Part shown: positions 23,940 through 31,578 of the stretch, one piece after another | Layout of the letters: the number at the start of each line of letters is the position of its first letter | Numbering within the stretch: the stretch's first letter is position 1 | Assembly (NCBI GenBank): GCA_001804065.1 | Contig: MHFG01000040.1 | Coordinates: forward strand, 1-38,928 | Reading direction: 5' to 3' | Length of the DNA stretch: 38,928 nt | Source: Omnitrophica bacterium RIFCSPHIGHO2_02_FULL_46_20 | GTDB lineage: Bacteria; Omnitrophota; Gorgyraeia; 2-01-FULL-45-10 | Notes under the pieces: model-generated | The model's input: only the letters and a program-made list of their open reading frames with translations | Database searches by the model: none | Told to the model about the DNA's origin: nothing | Translations under genes and position numbers: made by a program

Positions 23940-25190
23940 CTATTTTCTTATTTGCCCTTTTCCGTATATAACGTACTTATATGACGTGAGTTCCTCAACG
24001 CCCATCGGGCCGCGAGCGTGTATCTTATCAGTCGATATCCCTATCTCCGCGCCTTTCCCGAATTCGCCTCCGTCGGTAAACCGCGTCGAGGCGTTTACAT
24101 ATACGCATGCTGAATCCACTTCATTCAAAAACTTTTCGGCCATTTTTTTATTTCTAGTAACTATGGCGTCGGAGTGGCGAGAACCGTATTTCATGATATG
24201 TCCTATCGCCTCATCAATATTGTTTACTATTTTCACCGACAGTATCAGATCCAGATACTCTTTATACCAGTCATCCTCGCACGCTCTTTTTATATCTGTT
24301 ATTATCTTCATTGTTTCGCCGCAGCCGCGAATCTCGACGCCTGCGGCCTTGAATCGCTGTATCATGGGAACTAAGAATTTTTTCGCTATCATCCTATTTA
24401 CGAGCATAGTTTCCATGGCGTTACAAACACCCGGCCTCTGAACCTTTGCGTTGAAACATATATCTTGCGCTATTTTCAGGTCCGCCGATTCGTCAACATA
24501 GGTATGGCATACGCCCTTATAATGCTTTATAACTGGGATTCTGGAATTTTTCGACACCTCCCTTATCAAGGACTCGCCGCCTCTAGGCATTACAAGGTCT
24601 ATCAAGCCTTCTTGCATGAGAAGCTCGCTCACGACGTTCCGATCCGTGCCCTTGATAATCGTTATAACACCGTTGGGGAGCTTATGTTTTAAAACCTCTC
24701 TTTCCAAAGTTTCGAATATAGCGATGTTGGAATGTATAGCTTCGCTGCCGCCTCTCAATATTACACAATTACCGGCCTTTAAACAAAGGGCTATGCAATC
24801 GCTTGTCACATTGGGCCGCGATTCATAAATTATCAAGATTACGCCGATGGGCACCCTGACCTTTTTTATCACCAGGCCGTTAGGCCTAACCCTGGTTTCT
24901 AATATTTCTCCTACGGGATCCTTCAATTTTGAGATTTCAAGAATCGAATCCGCCATTCCCTTTATCCGCTTTCTATTTAATAATAACCGATCGATAAGCG
25001 CTGCCGACAGCTTATCCCTTCGGCCATATTCAATGTCTTTTTTATTTTCTTCTATTAGGTGCGTTGAATTAGCCATGAGGGCCTTTGCCATATCTTTAAG
25101 CGCTCTTTCCTTCGCCTTCGAATCGACGATCGCCATTTCGCGTGAAGCCTGATTAGCCTTCCGGCATAAACTTTTTATATAGGCGCTCAT
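23940..25190 (-). CDS. proA: Gamma-glutamyl phosphate reductase
   Basis: ProA reduces gamma-glutamyl phosphate to glutamate semialdehyde, the second step of proline synthesis. The 416-aa aldehyde-dehydrogenase-fold protein has VRVPIGVILIIYESRPNVTSD, CLKAGNCVILRGGSEA, the catalytic cysteine in KVQRPGVCNAMETMLV, HYKGVCHTYVDESAD and the C-terminal FGKGAEIGISTDKIHARGP. Length is typical. The start overlaps the proB stop by four bases, so both enzymes of the glutamyl phosphate channel are coupled. Confidence 0.97.
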   Translation of the reverse strand: MSAYIKSLCRKANQASREMAIVDSKAKERALKDMAKALMANSTHLIEENKKDIEYGRRDKLSAALIDRLLLNRKRIKGMADSILEISKLKDPVGEILETRVRPNGLVIKKVRVPIGVILIIYESRPNVTSDCIALCLKAGNCVILRGGSEAIHSNIAIFETLEREVLKHKLPNGVITIIKGTDRNVVSELLMQEGLIDLVMPRGGESLIREVSKNSRIPVIKHYKGVCHTYVDESADLKIAQDICFNAKVQRPGVCNAMETMLVNRMIAKKFLVPMIQRFKAAGVEIRGCGETMKIITDIKRACEDDWYKEYLDLILSVKIVNNIDEAIGHIMKYGSRHSDAIVTRNKKMAEKFLNEVDSACVYVNASTRFTDGGEFGKGAEIGISTDKIHARGPMGVEELTSYKYVIYGKGQIRK

Positions 25191-26338
25191 AGTATCACCA
25201 AATTATTTTTATGGACGACCTCATCTTCGCGCTTTTCGCCTAACGCGCCTTTTACCTGGCCCGTCTTAAGGCCCTTTATTTTTAAGAGTTCGAACGACGA
25301 GTAATTGGCTAAGCCCCTTGCAAACTCCTTAAGGTTTTTGTCGGTAATTTTAATGACGTCGCCTATTACAAAGTCTCCGTCTACTTCAACGATGCCGGAT
25401 GCAAGCAGGCTCTTATTCTTATTTGAGAGCGCGTCTTTCGCGCCATTATCTACAATTATAGTCCCTTTAGGATTTGATGAAAAGGCTATCCATCTCTTCC
25501 TGGCAATAAGTTTTGCGCCTGAACTTCCGAACCTTGTCCCGACCTTTCCCCCGTTCACGATATCGATGATCACATCCTTGGCCTTGCCATTTGCTACAAC
25601 GCACTCGATGCCTGAGGCCGTTGCCCTTTTAATAGCCTCCAATTTTGAGCACATGCCGCCTGTCCCAAACTCACACTCACTAGACTTGGCTAATCTTAGA
25701 ACCTTTGAATTAATATCGTCGACAAAATCTATTACATCGCCCTTTTCGTTTAGAAGTCCGTCCACATCAGTTAAAATTATCAAAAGATCAGCGTGACACA
25801 GGTCGCTTACGAGAGTTGAGAGCCTGTCATTATCTCCGCATTTTATCTCTTCAGTGGATACCGTATCGTTCTCGTTTATTATGGGGACTGCCTTGTGATG
25901 AAACAATGTCTGAGTAGTATATTTTATATTTAGGTATCGCATTCTGTCGTTAAAATCTTCCTGTGTAAGCAGGAACTGCCCGACGAGATATCCGCGCTTC
26001 TTAAAATAATGACTATACAACTGCATCAGGGCGCTCTGGCCTATGGAAGCTGCCGCCTGAAGTTCCCGTAATTTAATAGGCCTCTTCTTTAGGCCTAACA
26101 GCCCCATACCCGCGCCGATAGCGCCTGATGTGACTATGACGACCTTCATGCCCCTGTCGAGCACATCGGCAATATTATTGACTATGCTCTTCAACCTGTC
26201 CTTGTCAATCCCTCGACGCGCTTCGTCCCTCGACTTCGCTCGGGATTGATCCTGATCTCTTGCCGAAGGAACGAGCGTCTTGCCAGACGAGGCCATAACC
26301 TTCGTTCCGATCTTTATAACTATTGTCCTATTTTTCAT
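25187..26338 (-). CDS. proB: Glutamate 5-kinase with a repeat-encoded N-terminal insert
   Basis: ProB phosphorylates glutamate for proline synthesis. The 383-aa protein has the amino-acid kinase domain (TIVIKIGTKV, VIVTSGAIGAGMGLLG, INENDTVS, DNDRLSTLV, LTDVDGL, GTGGMCSKLEA) and a C-terminal PUA domain. Residues about 21-43 (TLVPSARDQDQS...RRG) separate GTKVMASSGK from IDKDRLK, which are normally adjacent. They are encoded around a palindrome at 26205-26249. The insert lies in a loop after the first strand near the substrate site; function is probably kept because the rest is intact. The ATG overlaps the obgE stop by 11 bases. Confidence 0.95.
   Translation of the reverse strand: MKNRTIVIKIGTKVMASSGKTLVPSARDQDQSRAKSRDEARRGIDKDRLKSIVNNIADVLDRGMKVVIVTSGAIGAGMGLLGLKKRPIKLRELQAAASIGQSALMQLYSHYFKKRGYLVGQFLLTQEDFNDRMRYLNIKYTTQTLFHHKAVPIINENDTVSTEEIKCGDNDRLSTLVSDLCHADLLIILTDVDGLLNEKGDVIDFVDDINSKVLRLAKSSECEFGTGGMCSKLEAIKRATASGIECVVANGKAKDVIIDIVNGGKVGTRFGSSGAKLIARKRWIAFSSNPKGTIIVDNGAKDALSNKNKSLLASGIVEVDGDFVIGDVIKITDKNLKEFARGLANYSSFELLKIKGLKTGQVKGALGEKREDEVVHKNNLVIL
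26205..26249. repeat. Palindromic insert inside proB, in frame
   Basis: Inverted ends TCAATCCC (26205-26212) and GGGATTGA (26242-26249) enclose TCGACGCGCTTCGTCCCTCG-type sequence rich in GAAGCG/CGCTTC words like those of the intergenic repeats at 145-185 and 2406-2512. It encodes part of the 23 extra ProB residues. Confidence 0.6.
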
Positions 26339-27302
26339 ATTGCACTATTTTTTTATACACAGCGCTTAATAATTCCTTTACGCCTTCCCCTGTAACCGCT
26401 GATATAGGATATACCTTCTTGCCGCGTAAATGTTTTTTGAACTTCTTTATATTCTCTTTTGCCTGCTCTAAATCGCTCTTATTTAAGGCTATGAATTGGC
26501 CTTTTCTTATCAGCGCTTTGCTATAAAGCCCTAATTCTTTATTTAAACCTACGTAATCCTTATACGGGTCGCGGCCTTGGCATACAGCGATATCTACAAG
26601 ATGTATCAGGACCTTGGTTCTCTCTACATGCCTTAAAAATCTGTCGCCTAAGCCCTTGCCGAGGTGGGCGCCTTCTATCAGGCCCGGTATCTCTGCCACA
26701 ACAAAAGCTGCTCCGCTGTAAATCTTAACTACGCCCAATACGGGCGCCTTTGTCGTAAACGGATAATCGGCTATCTTAGGCCTTGCGCTGGATATCTTCG
26801 ATATAAGCGTCGATTTTCCCGCGTTCGGGTAACCGACTATCCCGACATCGGCTATCAGCTTTAATTCTAAAAGAACTATTTTTTCTTCACCGGGCGAGCC
26901 GGGTTCTGCCGAGCGGCCTCTTGAATTGCCTTTACCGCCTGCGCCGCCTTTAGCGACAATAACATGGTCTCCGGGCTTTATCAACTCTCTAAGAACAAGG
27001 CCGCTTTGGGCGTCCTTTATCACTGTCCCTTGAGGCACTTTTATATGAAGATCCTCGCCATGCCCGCCCTTTTTATGATTGGAGCTGCCGTGGATTCCCC
27101 GTTCGGCCACAAAATGTTGACGGTATTGAAAATCCAACAGAGTATGGATATTTGGGTCGGCTTCGAAGATCGCATCCCCTCCCTTACCGCCGCCGCCGCC
27201 GTCCGGCCGGCCGTACCTATGATACCTGTCGCGGTACATGCTATTACAACCGTCGCCGCCGCCGCCGGCCTTGACATTGATTTTGGATTGATCTACGAAC
27301 AC
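26328..27302 (-). CDS. obgE: GTPase Obg (CgtA)
   Basis: A 324-aa Obg protein that acts in 50S assembly and stress signalling. The glycine-rich Obg fold (KAGGGGDGCNSMYRDRY, PDGGGGGKGGDAIF, GGAGGKGNSRGR) occupies residues 1-155, followed by the G domain: G1 GYPNAGKST, G2 YPFTTKAPVLG, G3 region AEIPGLIEGA, G4 NKSD, G5 SAVTGEG. The G3 aspartate (normally DIPG) is Glu204. The optional C-terminal OCT domain is absent. The start is GTG at 27302 with only a weak ribosome site. The place after rplU-rpmA is the classical arrangement. Confidence 0.97.
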   Translation of the reverse strand: MFVDQSKINVKAGGGGDGCNSMYRDRYHRYGRPDGGGGGKGGDAIFEADPNIHTLLDFQYRQHFVAERGIHGSSNHKKGGHGEDLHIKVPQGTVIKDAQSGLVLRELIKPGDHVIVAKGGAGGKGNSRGRSAEPGSPGEEKIVLLELKLIADVGIVGYPNAGKSTLISKISSARPKIADYPFTTKAPVLGVVKIYSGAAFVVAEIPGLIEGAHLGKGLGDRFLRHVERTKVLIHLVDIAVCQGRDPYKDYVGLNKELGLYSKALIRKGQFIALNKSDLEQAKENIKKFKKHLRGKKVYPISAVTGEGVKELLSAVYKKIVQYEK

Positions 27303-27326
27303 TCTATTTTATCCGATCGGGATCAC

Positions 27327-27554
27327 TTACTCTGAAGATATGACGCTCACGATCCTTCGCGGATCAAATTCTATCTTTCCATCGACGAGAGCGTATAGTG
27401 TGTGGTCTTTTGAGACGCCGACGTTTGAGCCCGGCTTGAAATGCAATCCCCGTTGTTTTAAAATTATATTTCCAGCCCTGACCGTTTGGCCTTCAAACTT
27501 CTTAACGCCGAGTGTTTTTGGCTGGCCGTCGCGGCCATTCACTACGTGTGCCAT
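27327..27554 (-). CDS. rpmA: 50S ribosomal protein L27, short N-terminal tail
   Basis: The 75-aa L27 has [39 protein letters not shown] and a regular beta-barrel end. Typical L27 begins AHKKGGGSSRNGRDS; here it begins AHVVNGRDG, so about six to eight residues of the flexible basic tail that reaches the peptidyl-transferase centre are missing and two lysines become valines. The ATG has AAAGGGG eight bases upstream and no upstream extension is open, so the short tail is not a start-site artefact. Confidence 0.95.
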   Translation of the reverse strand: MAHVVNGRDGQPKTLGVKKFEGQTVRAGNIILKQRGLHFKPGSNVGVSKDHTLYALVDGKIEFDPRRIVSVISSE

Positions 27555-27597
27555 GATATCTACCCCTTTTTAAGACTATCGAAAAAACAACACATTT

Positions 27598-27912
27598 TCA
27601 ATTTATTTCTATTGATTTTATTTTAAGCTTCAATAGATTCTGACGATGCCCGATCTTCTTCTTCTCGCTCTTGCGCTTTTTGTACTTATAGGCTATTATC
27701 TTATCATCGCGCACAATACCTAACACTTCGCAATTGACATGCGAGCCTTTTAGATACGGCGTTCCTACATGAACTGAATTGCCTTCTTTCACGAGAAGAA
27801 CCTTGTCTAGTTTCACGGCGCCGCTTTCTTTGGCCTCCAGCTTCTCTATGAAGATTATGTCGTCTTTGGCCACCTTATATTGTTTACTGCCTGTTTCGAT
27901 TACAGCGTACAT
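27598..27912 (-). CDS. rplU: 50S ribosomal protein L21
   Basis: The 104-aa L21 has the full family pattern: YAVIETGSKQYKVAKDDIIFIEKL, LLVKEGNSVHVGTPYLKGS and the basic KYKKRKSEKKKIGHRQNLLKLKI that binds 23S rRNA. GGAGG lies seven bases before the ATG. It is the first gene of the rplU-rpmA-obgE-proB-proA-nadD operon; no terminator separates it from rpmA. Confidence 0.97.
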   Translation of the reverse strand: MYAVIETGSKQYKVAKDDIIFIEKLEAKESGAVKLDKVLLVKEGNSVHVGTPYLKGSHVNCEVLGIVRDDKIIAYKYKKRKSEKKKIGHRQNLLKLKIKSIEIN

Positions 27913-27943
27913 CTAGAACCTCCGTATAGTTAATAGGCGGTAT

Positions 27944-27972
27944 AATATATCACACCGCTCCGATTCCGTCAA
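27944..27972 (-). promoter_or_regulatory. Promoter of the rplU operon
   Basis: The minus strand has TTGACG (27967-27972), 17 bases and TATATT (27944-27949). Start near 27937 gives a leader of about 25 bases before the rplU ATG. The rng stop lies only 30 bases upstream of the -35 box. Confidence 0.6.
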
Positions 27973-28002
27973 GCCTCCCAACAAATCCATCCTTCCAACA
28001 AA

Positions 28003-29508
28003 TCACCGCTTCTCATCGATCTTTATCTCTTCTATGTGTTGGTTGGGATCTTCGATGATGCGCACATACTTCCTGAATCGCTTTTCAAGCGGTTTTATCA
28101 TATTTTTATCAGGCGCGAGCACATAAGTCGCTACGTCCGGATGGAGCGATACGAATATTTCTCTGCCCTTCGTCTCCGATAAAATATGCGCTAACTGCCG
28201 CGCAAGGTCAGTTGCTATCGTAGAGGGCGATTTTATAGTGCCCCTGCCGCTGCAATAAGGACATTTCTGATAACTTTTAGCTTCAATGCTGCGCCTGGCC
28301 CGTTGTCTCGTCATCTCAACAAGGCCTATGCTCGATATATTAAGGATCTTCGTCTTGGCTTTGTCGTTCTCAAGGGCTTTCTCAAGCGCATTGAACACAG
28401 CCTTCCTGTGTCCGTGCGATTCCATATCTATAAAATCTATGATTATGATGCCCCCGATATCGCGAAGCCTAAGCTGCCTTGGTATCTCCTCCGCGGCCTC
28501 CATGTTTGTCCGAAAGGCAGTCTCTTCCAGATTCCTATGCCCTACGGATTTACCCGAATTCACATCGATAGCGACTAAAGACTCGGTCTCATCGAACACC
28601 AGATATCCTCCGCTCTTTAGCTGTATGATCCTATTATATACCTTATCTATCTGGCGCTCTATGTCATATCTTTCGAATATCGGCGTTATTTCTCTATATA
28701 GCTTTAGCCTGTTTCGTAAGTGGGGCGAGGTCATTTTTAGAAATCTCGATATCCTTTTAAAGTCGTTCTTCGAATCTATTTCCAATTTATTAACATCGTT
28801 GGTGAACATGTCACGGCCTGCCCTCAATATAATATCGTATTCCTGATGAATGATCTGCGGCGGCTTGGCCTTCCTTGCCTTATATCTTATGTGCTGCCAC
28901 AATCTGATGAGATAGCGCGTCTCGCAAAAAAAGTCCTTTTGGCTTGCGCCGATAGCAGCGGTCCTTATTATAAAACCCATGTCCTTGGGCAGTTTTAATT
29001 CCTCTATTATCTTGCGGATCCTGTCGCGCTCTTTCGAATCTTCTATCCTTTTCGATAAACCTATACGGTTGTCGAAAGGCATCAACACAAGAAATCTGCC
29101 TGGGATAGATATATGCGTAGTCAGCCTGGCGCCTTTAGAGCCGATAGGTTCTTTTACTATCTGGACTAAAACCTCATCTGCCTTTTTCAAAACTGTGCTT
29201 ATCGATCGTTTTTTCTCATCTCGCGTTTTTTCGGCATATTCACCCGCTTCCTCGGCCAATAATCTGTCGAAGTCCGACGCGTTCTTCTCTACGTCTGAGA
29301 CATAAAGAAAGCCGTTTTTTTCTATCCCTATATTTACAAAAGCCGCGTCTATGCCTGGCAGAACGGACTCGATTTTTCCTTTATAAATATTTCCTACCAG
29401 ATTAAAGGAATCTGCCCTCTCTACGTAGAACTCCTCTATCTTCTTATTATCGAGCACTACGACTCTTTTCTCATGAATATCAACATTTATATATATATCT
29501 TTTGACAT
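28003..29508 (-). CDS. rng: Ribonuclease E/G family endoribonuclease
   Basis: The 501-aa protein has an S1-like RNA-binding domain (residues about 35-125, GNIYKGKIESVLPGIDAAFVNI), the RNase H-like and 5'-sensor regions, and the DNase I-like catalytic domain with Asp315 (LVAIDVNSG) and Asp358 (IIIIDFIDMES), spaced 43 residues apart as in RNase E. The Zn-link CPYCSGRG supports tetramer assembly. The long disordered RNase E scaffold tail is absent, so it is RNase G-like in size. It processes rRNA and turns over mRNA. Its position beside rplU and a DUF2344 gene is a recurrent bacterial arrangement. Confidence 0.95.
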   Translation of the reverse strand: MSKDIYINVDIHEKRVVVLDNKKIEEFYVERADSFNLVGNIYKGKIESVLPGIDAAFVNIGIEKNGFLYVSDVEKNASDFDRLLAEEAGEYAEKTRDEKKRSISTVLKKADEVLVQIVKEPIGSKGARLTTHISIPGRFLVLMPFDNRIGLSKRIEDSKERDRIRKIIEELKLPKDMGFIIRTAAIGASQKDFFCETRYLIRLWQHIRYKARKAKPPQIIHQEYDIILRAGRDMFTNDVNKLEIDSKNDFKRISRFLKMTSPHLRNRLKLYREITPIFERYDIERQIDKVYNRIIQLKSGGYLVFDETESLVAIDVNSGKSVGHRNLEETAFRTNMEAAEEIPRQLRLRDIGGIIIIDFIDMESHGHRKAVFNALEKALENDKAKTKILNISSIGLVEMTRQRARRSIEAKSYQKCPYCSGRGTIKSPSTIATDLARQLAHILSETKGREIFVSLHPDVATYVLAPDKNMIKPLEKRFRKYVRIIEDPNQHIEEIKIDEKR

Positions 29509-29515
29509 ATTTTAT

Positions 29516-29821
29516 TTAAAACTCCTCTACCCTTTTGATCCTTATGCCGTTAGGCAAATTTTTATTTAACGACTCTATAAAGAAGTTTTGTTCGATTCTT
29601 TCCGCCATGCAAACATCCAATTCCTCGTTCTCGCTTTCGATCCCAAGCCTTAGCGCCCTTTTAACGCTGACTTTAAGGCGCGGGCTGAAGCCCTTTGTTA
29701 TCCTTACAGGCAGAACGGCCCTGCGCAAAGCTCTCGAAAAAAGCCGCATGAGGTCTAAGTGCGAAATGAAACGCATGTCGCCTGATTTTGAAAATGTCGC
29801 TCTTATCTTCATAAAAATCAT
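29516..29821 (-). CDS. DUF2344 (radical SAM-associated) protein, half length
   Basis: The 101-aa product matches the N-terminal half of the TIGR03936/DUF2344 family: IRATFSKSGDMRFISHLDLMRLFSRALRRA, VRITKGFSPRLKVSVKRALRLGIESENEELDV and LPNGIRIKRVEEF. Family members usually run to about 200 aa or are fused to a B12-binding radical SAM protein; neither is present. It is often encoded beside RNase E/G and L21, as here; function unknown. An AAGG eight bases before ATG 29821 sits in the loop of a hairpin (29823-29844), whereas ATG 29812 lacks a good ribosome site. Confidence 0.85.
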   Translation of the reverse strand: MIFMKIRATFSKSGDMRFISHLDLMRLFSRALRRAVLPVRITKGFSPRLKVSVKRALRLGIESENEELDVCMAERIEQNFFIESLNKNLPNGIRIKRVEEF

Positions 29822-29822
29822 C

Positions 29823-29844
29823 GCCGGTACCTTATGATACCGGC
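29823..29844 (-). promoter_or_regulatory. Hairpin presenting the ribosome site of the DUF2344 gene
   Basis: Perfect 7-bp arms GCCGGTA / TACCGGC flank the loop TCATAAGG on the minus strand. The loop holds the only AAGG near the start codon, two bases from the stem. It could tune translation or serve as an RNase processing site between the secretin and rng messages. No T-run follows, so it is not a typical terminator. Confidence 0.4.
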
Positions 29845-29871
29845 ATAAGAAGACATAAGCCCCAAACTCTA

Positions 29872-31542
29872 TTATTTAATCTTCCTCTTCTTAACCGTCT
29901 TCGGCCATTCTTCCTGAGTCAGGTCATAGTTAGGGACATATGATTTACTTGCAAGCGGAACGTCTGATAATTCCGTTCCCTTCCTCATAAGTCTTACGGT
30001 AACGAAGAATATGAGCTCGGTCTTCCGTTTTGTTTTTTCTTTCTTGCTAAATAATAATCCTACGCCCGGCACATCTCCGAGCAAGTCTCCTATAAAAGGC
30101 ATGGGCTTTTTAACATCGATAATATTTTCCTTTATGAGCCCGCCGATAAATATCGTGTCGCCGTCTTTTATCATGACCTTCGTATTGGCCTGCCTTGAAG
30201 AAAAGACAGGCGCTACAATGCCGTTTGCCGGATCGATCATGTCGTATCTGACAAGATCGCTTATTTCCGGGGCAAGCTCTATGACTATCTCTTCTTTCTC
30301 GTTTATGTGGGGCGTTACCTTTAATTTTATTCCAAGGTTCTTCGCCTCATAGCCGGTTATCTCAATCTTTCCTGTCGCAGAGTTCCTTTCGTATTTAGGC
30401 ATATTAAATGTTTGCCCTACGAGCATATTAGCCTCCGTATTATTCAGCGTGGCTATGCGCGGATTTGAAACGATGTTCGTATCAGACCTCTGTTTTAACA
30501 TTTCCAAAATAGCGCTGAATTGCGAAAAATCGAGCGTTCCGAATTTAAATGTATCTTTAAACATATCCTGGGCAAAGTCAACGAAAGGAAAGCCTTTGGC
30601 GTAATTAGTAGCGGCAGGAGATGTGGGATAACCCGCTGGCGTCGTTGTTGTTGTAGTATCAGTGCCGGCCACAGGAGTAGTCGCTACACTGCCTGTCTGA
30701 ACCAGGGGCGTATACTGGTCTAGAAACCTCATTCCTGTCCCACCAAAATAGTTGAACGGGAAAGTAATCGGCCTTTTCGCGCCGCTTATCTCAAACTTTA
30801 GGTTCCAGTCTATGCCGAGTTTTTCATCATCGCCTAAGGTGGTTTCCAAGATGCGCGCTTCTATTAAAACCTGACTGGTCTCCTTATCGAGTTTTTCTAT
30901 GATCTGCCCTATCTTGTATACGCTCGTAGGGATATCCGTGACGATGACCATGTTGGTCCTGTCGTCGTATTTGATCTTACCTCTGCCGCTTACAATCTTC
31001 TTTATGGAAGCGACGACATCTTTTGCTTTTCCATAATTTAGGCTGAACGTCTGAGTAACGACCTCTTCCTGTTGTAGCTTATCCAATGTGACTACGCGGA
31101 TTATATCGCCTTCTCTCTCGTATGCAAAGCCATGGTTTCTGACTATTATGTCGAGCGCCGCTTTCCACGGCTTATCCGTTAGCTTCAGATCAATAGCCCC
31201 TTTAACGTCGGGAGCGGCTACTATATCTACGCCCGCCACTTCTGAAATATAAGCCAGCACTACCCTAATGTCCGCGCCTCTAAAATTCATTGTAACATTA
31301 CCCGGCGTGAGATCAGCTGTCTCTTCCGCTTCTTTCTGCTGCTCCGGAGAAGCAGCGCCCGTTTCTTCGGGTTTTTGCGCCGGAGCGGATTGCCCTACTT
31401 GCTGTATCTCGGTTTTAGCAGATTGCTCTTGGACATTTTCAGATGGAGCAACGGACGCCCCTTTTTCCTCCTCCGAAAAAGTGTTTAGAGATAATGCTGT
31501 CAATGCTATAACTATGGACAATATTTTATATTCAAGTCTCAT
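29872..31542 (-). CDS. pilQ: Type IV pilus secretin (second tandem copy)
   Basis: A 556-aa exported secretin that would form the outer-membrane pore for the pilus. It has a signal peptide, a low-complexity Glu/Ala/Gln linker to about residue 75, an STN-like domain (GNVTMNFRGADIRVVLAYIS), a secretin N1 domain (VVTQTFSLNYGKAKDVV, VIVTDIPTSVYKIGQII) and the pore domain (VLIEARILE, SNPRIATLNN, VTPHINEKEEIVIELAPEI, SRQANTKVMIKDGDTIFIGGL). A Thr-rich insert near residues 285-310 differs from the sister gene. No AMIN domains are present. It ends in KTVKKRKIK, like the preceding copy, and most aligned core residues are identical. Confidence 0.93.
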   Translation of the reverse strand: MRLEYKILSIVIALTALSLNTFSEEEKGASVAPSENVQEQSAKTEIQQVGQSAPAQKPEETGAASPEQQKEAEETADLTPGNVTMNFRGADIRVVLAYISEVAGVDIVAAPDVKGAIDLKLTDKPWKAALDIIVRNHGFAYEREGDIIRVVTLDKLQQEEVVTQTFSLNYGKAKDVVASIKKIVSGRGKIKYDDRTNMVIVTDIPTSVYKIGQIIEKLDKETSQVLIEARILETTLGDDEKLGIDWNLKFEISGAKRPITFPFNYFGGTGMRFLDQYTPLVQTGSVATTPVAGTDTTTTTTPAGYPTSPAATNYAKGFPFVDFAQDMFKDTFKFGTLDFSQFSAILEMLKQRSDTNIVSNPRIATLNNTEANMLVGQTFNMPKYERNSATGKIEITGYEAKNLGIKLKVTPHINEKEEIVIELAPEISDLVRYDMIDPANGIVAPVFSSRQANTKVMIKDGDTIFIGGLIKENIIDVKKPMPFIGDLLGDVPGVGLLFSKKEKTKRKTELIFFVTVRLMRKGTELSDVPLASKSYVPNYDLTQEEWPKTVKKRKIK

Positions 31543-31578
31543 ATTTTTATATCCGATGATGCGAAACCCTGCCGCTTA

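Noticed and set aside
25187-26338. ProB as a pseudogene because of its insert
   Set aside because: The insert keeps the frame, the kinase and PUA motifs are intact, and the gene is tightly coupled to obgE and proA.
27041-27277. Minus-strand frame of 78 aa inside obgE
   Set aside because: It is an alternative frame of the glycine-rich Obg domain with an Ala/Thr-rich translation and no ribosome site.
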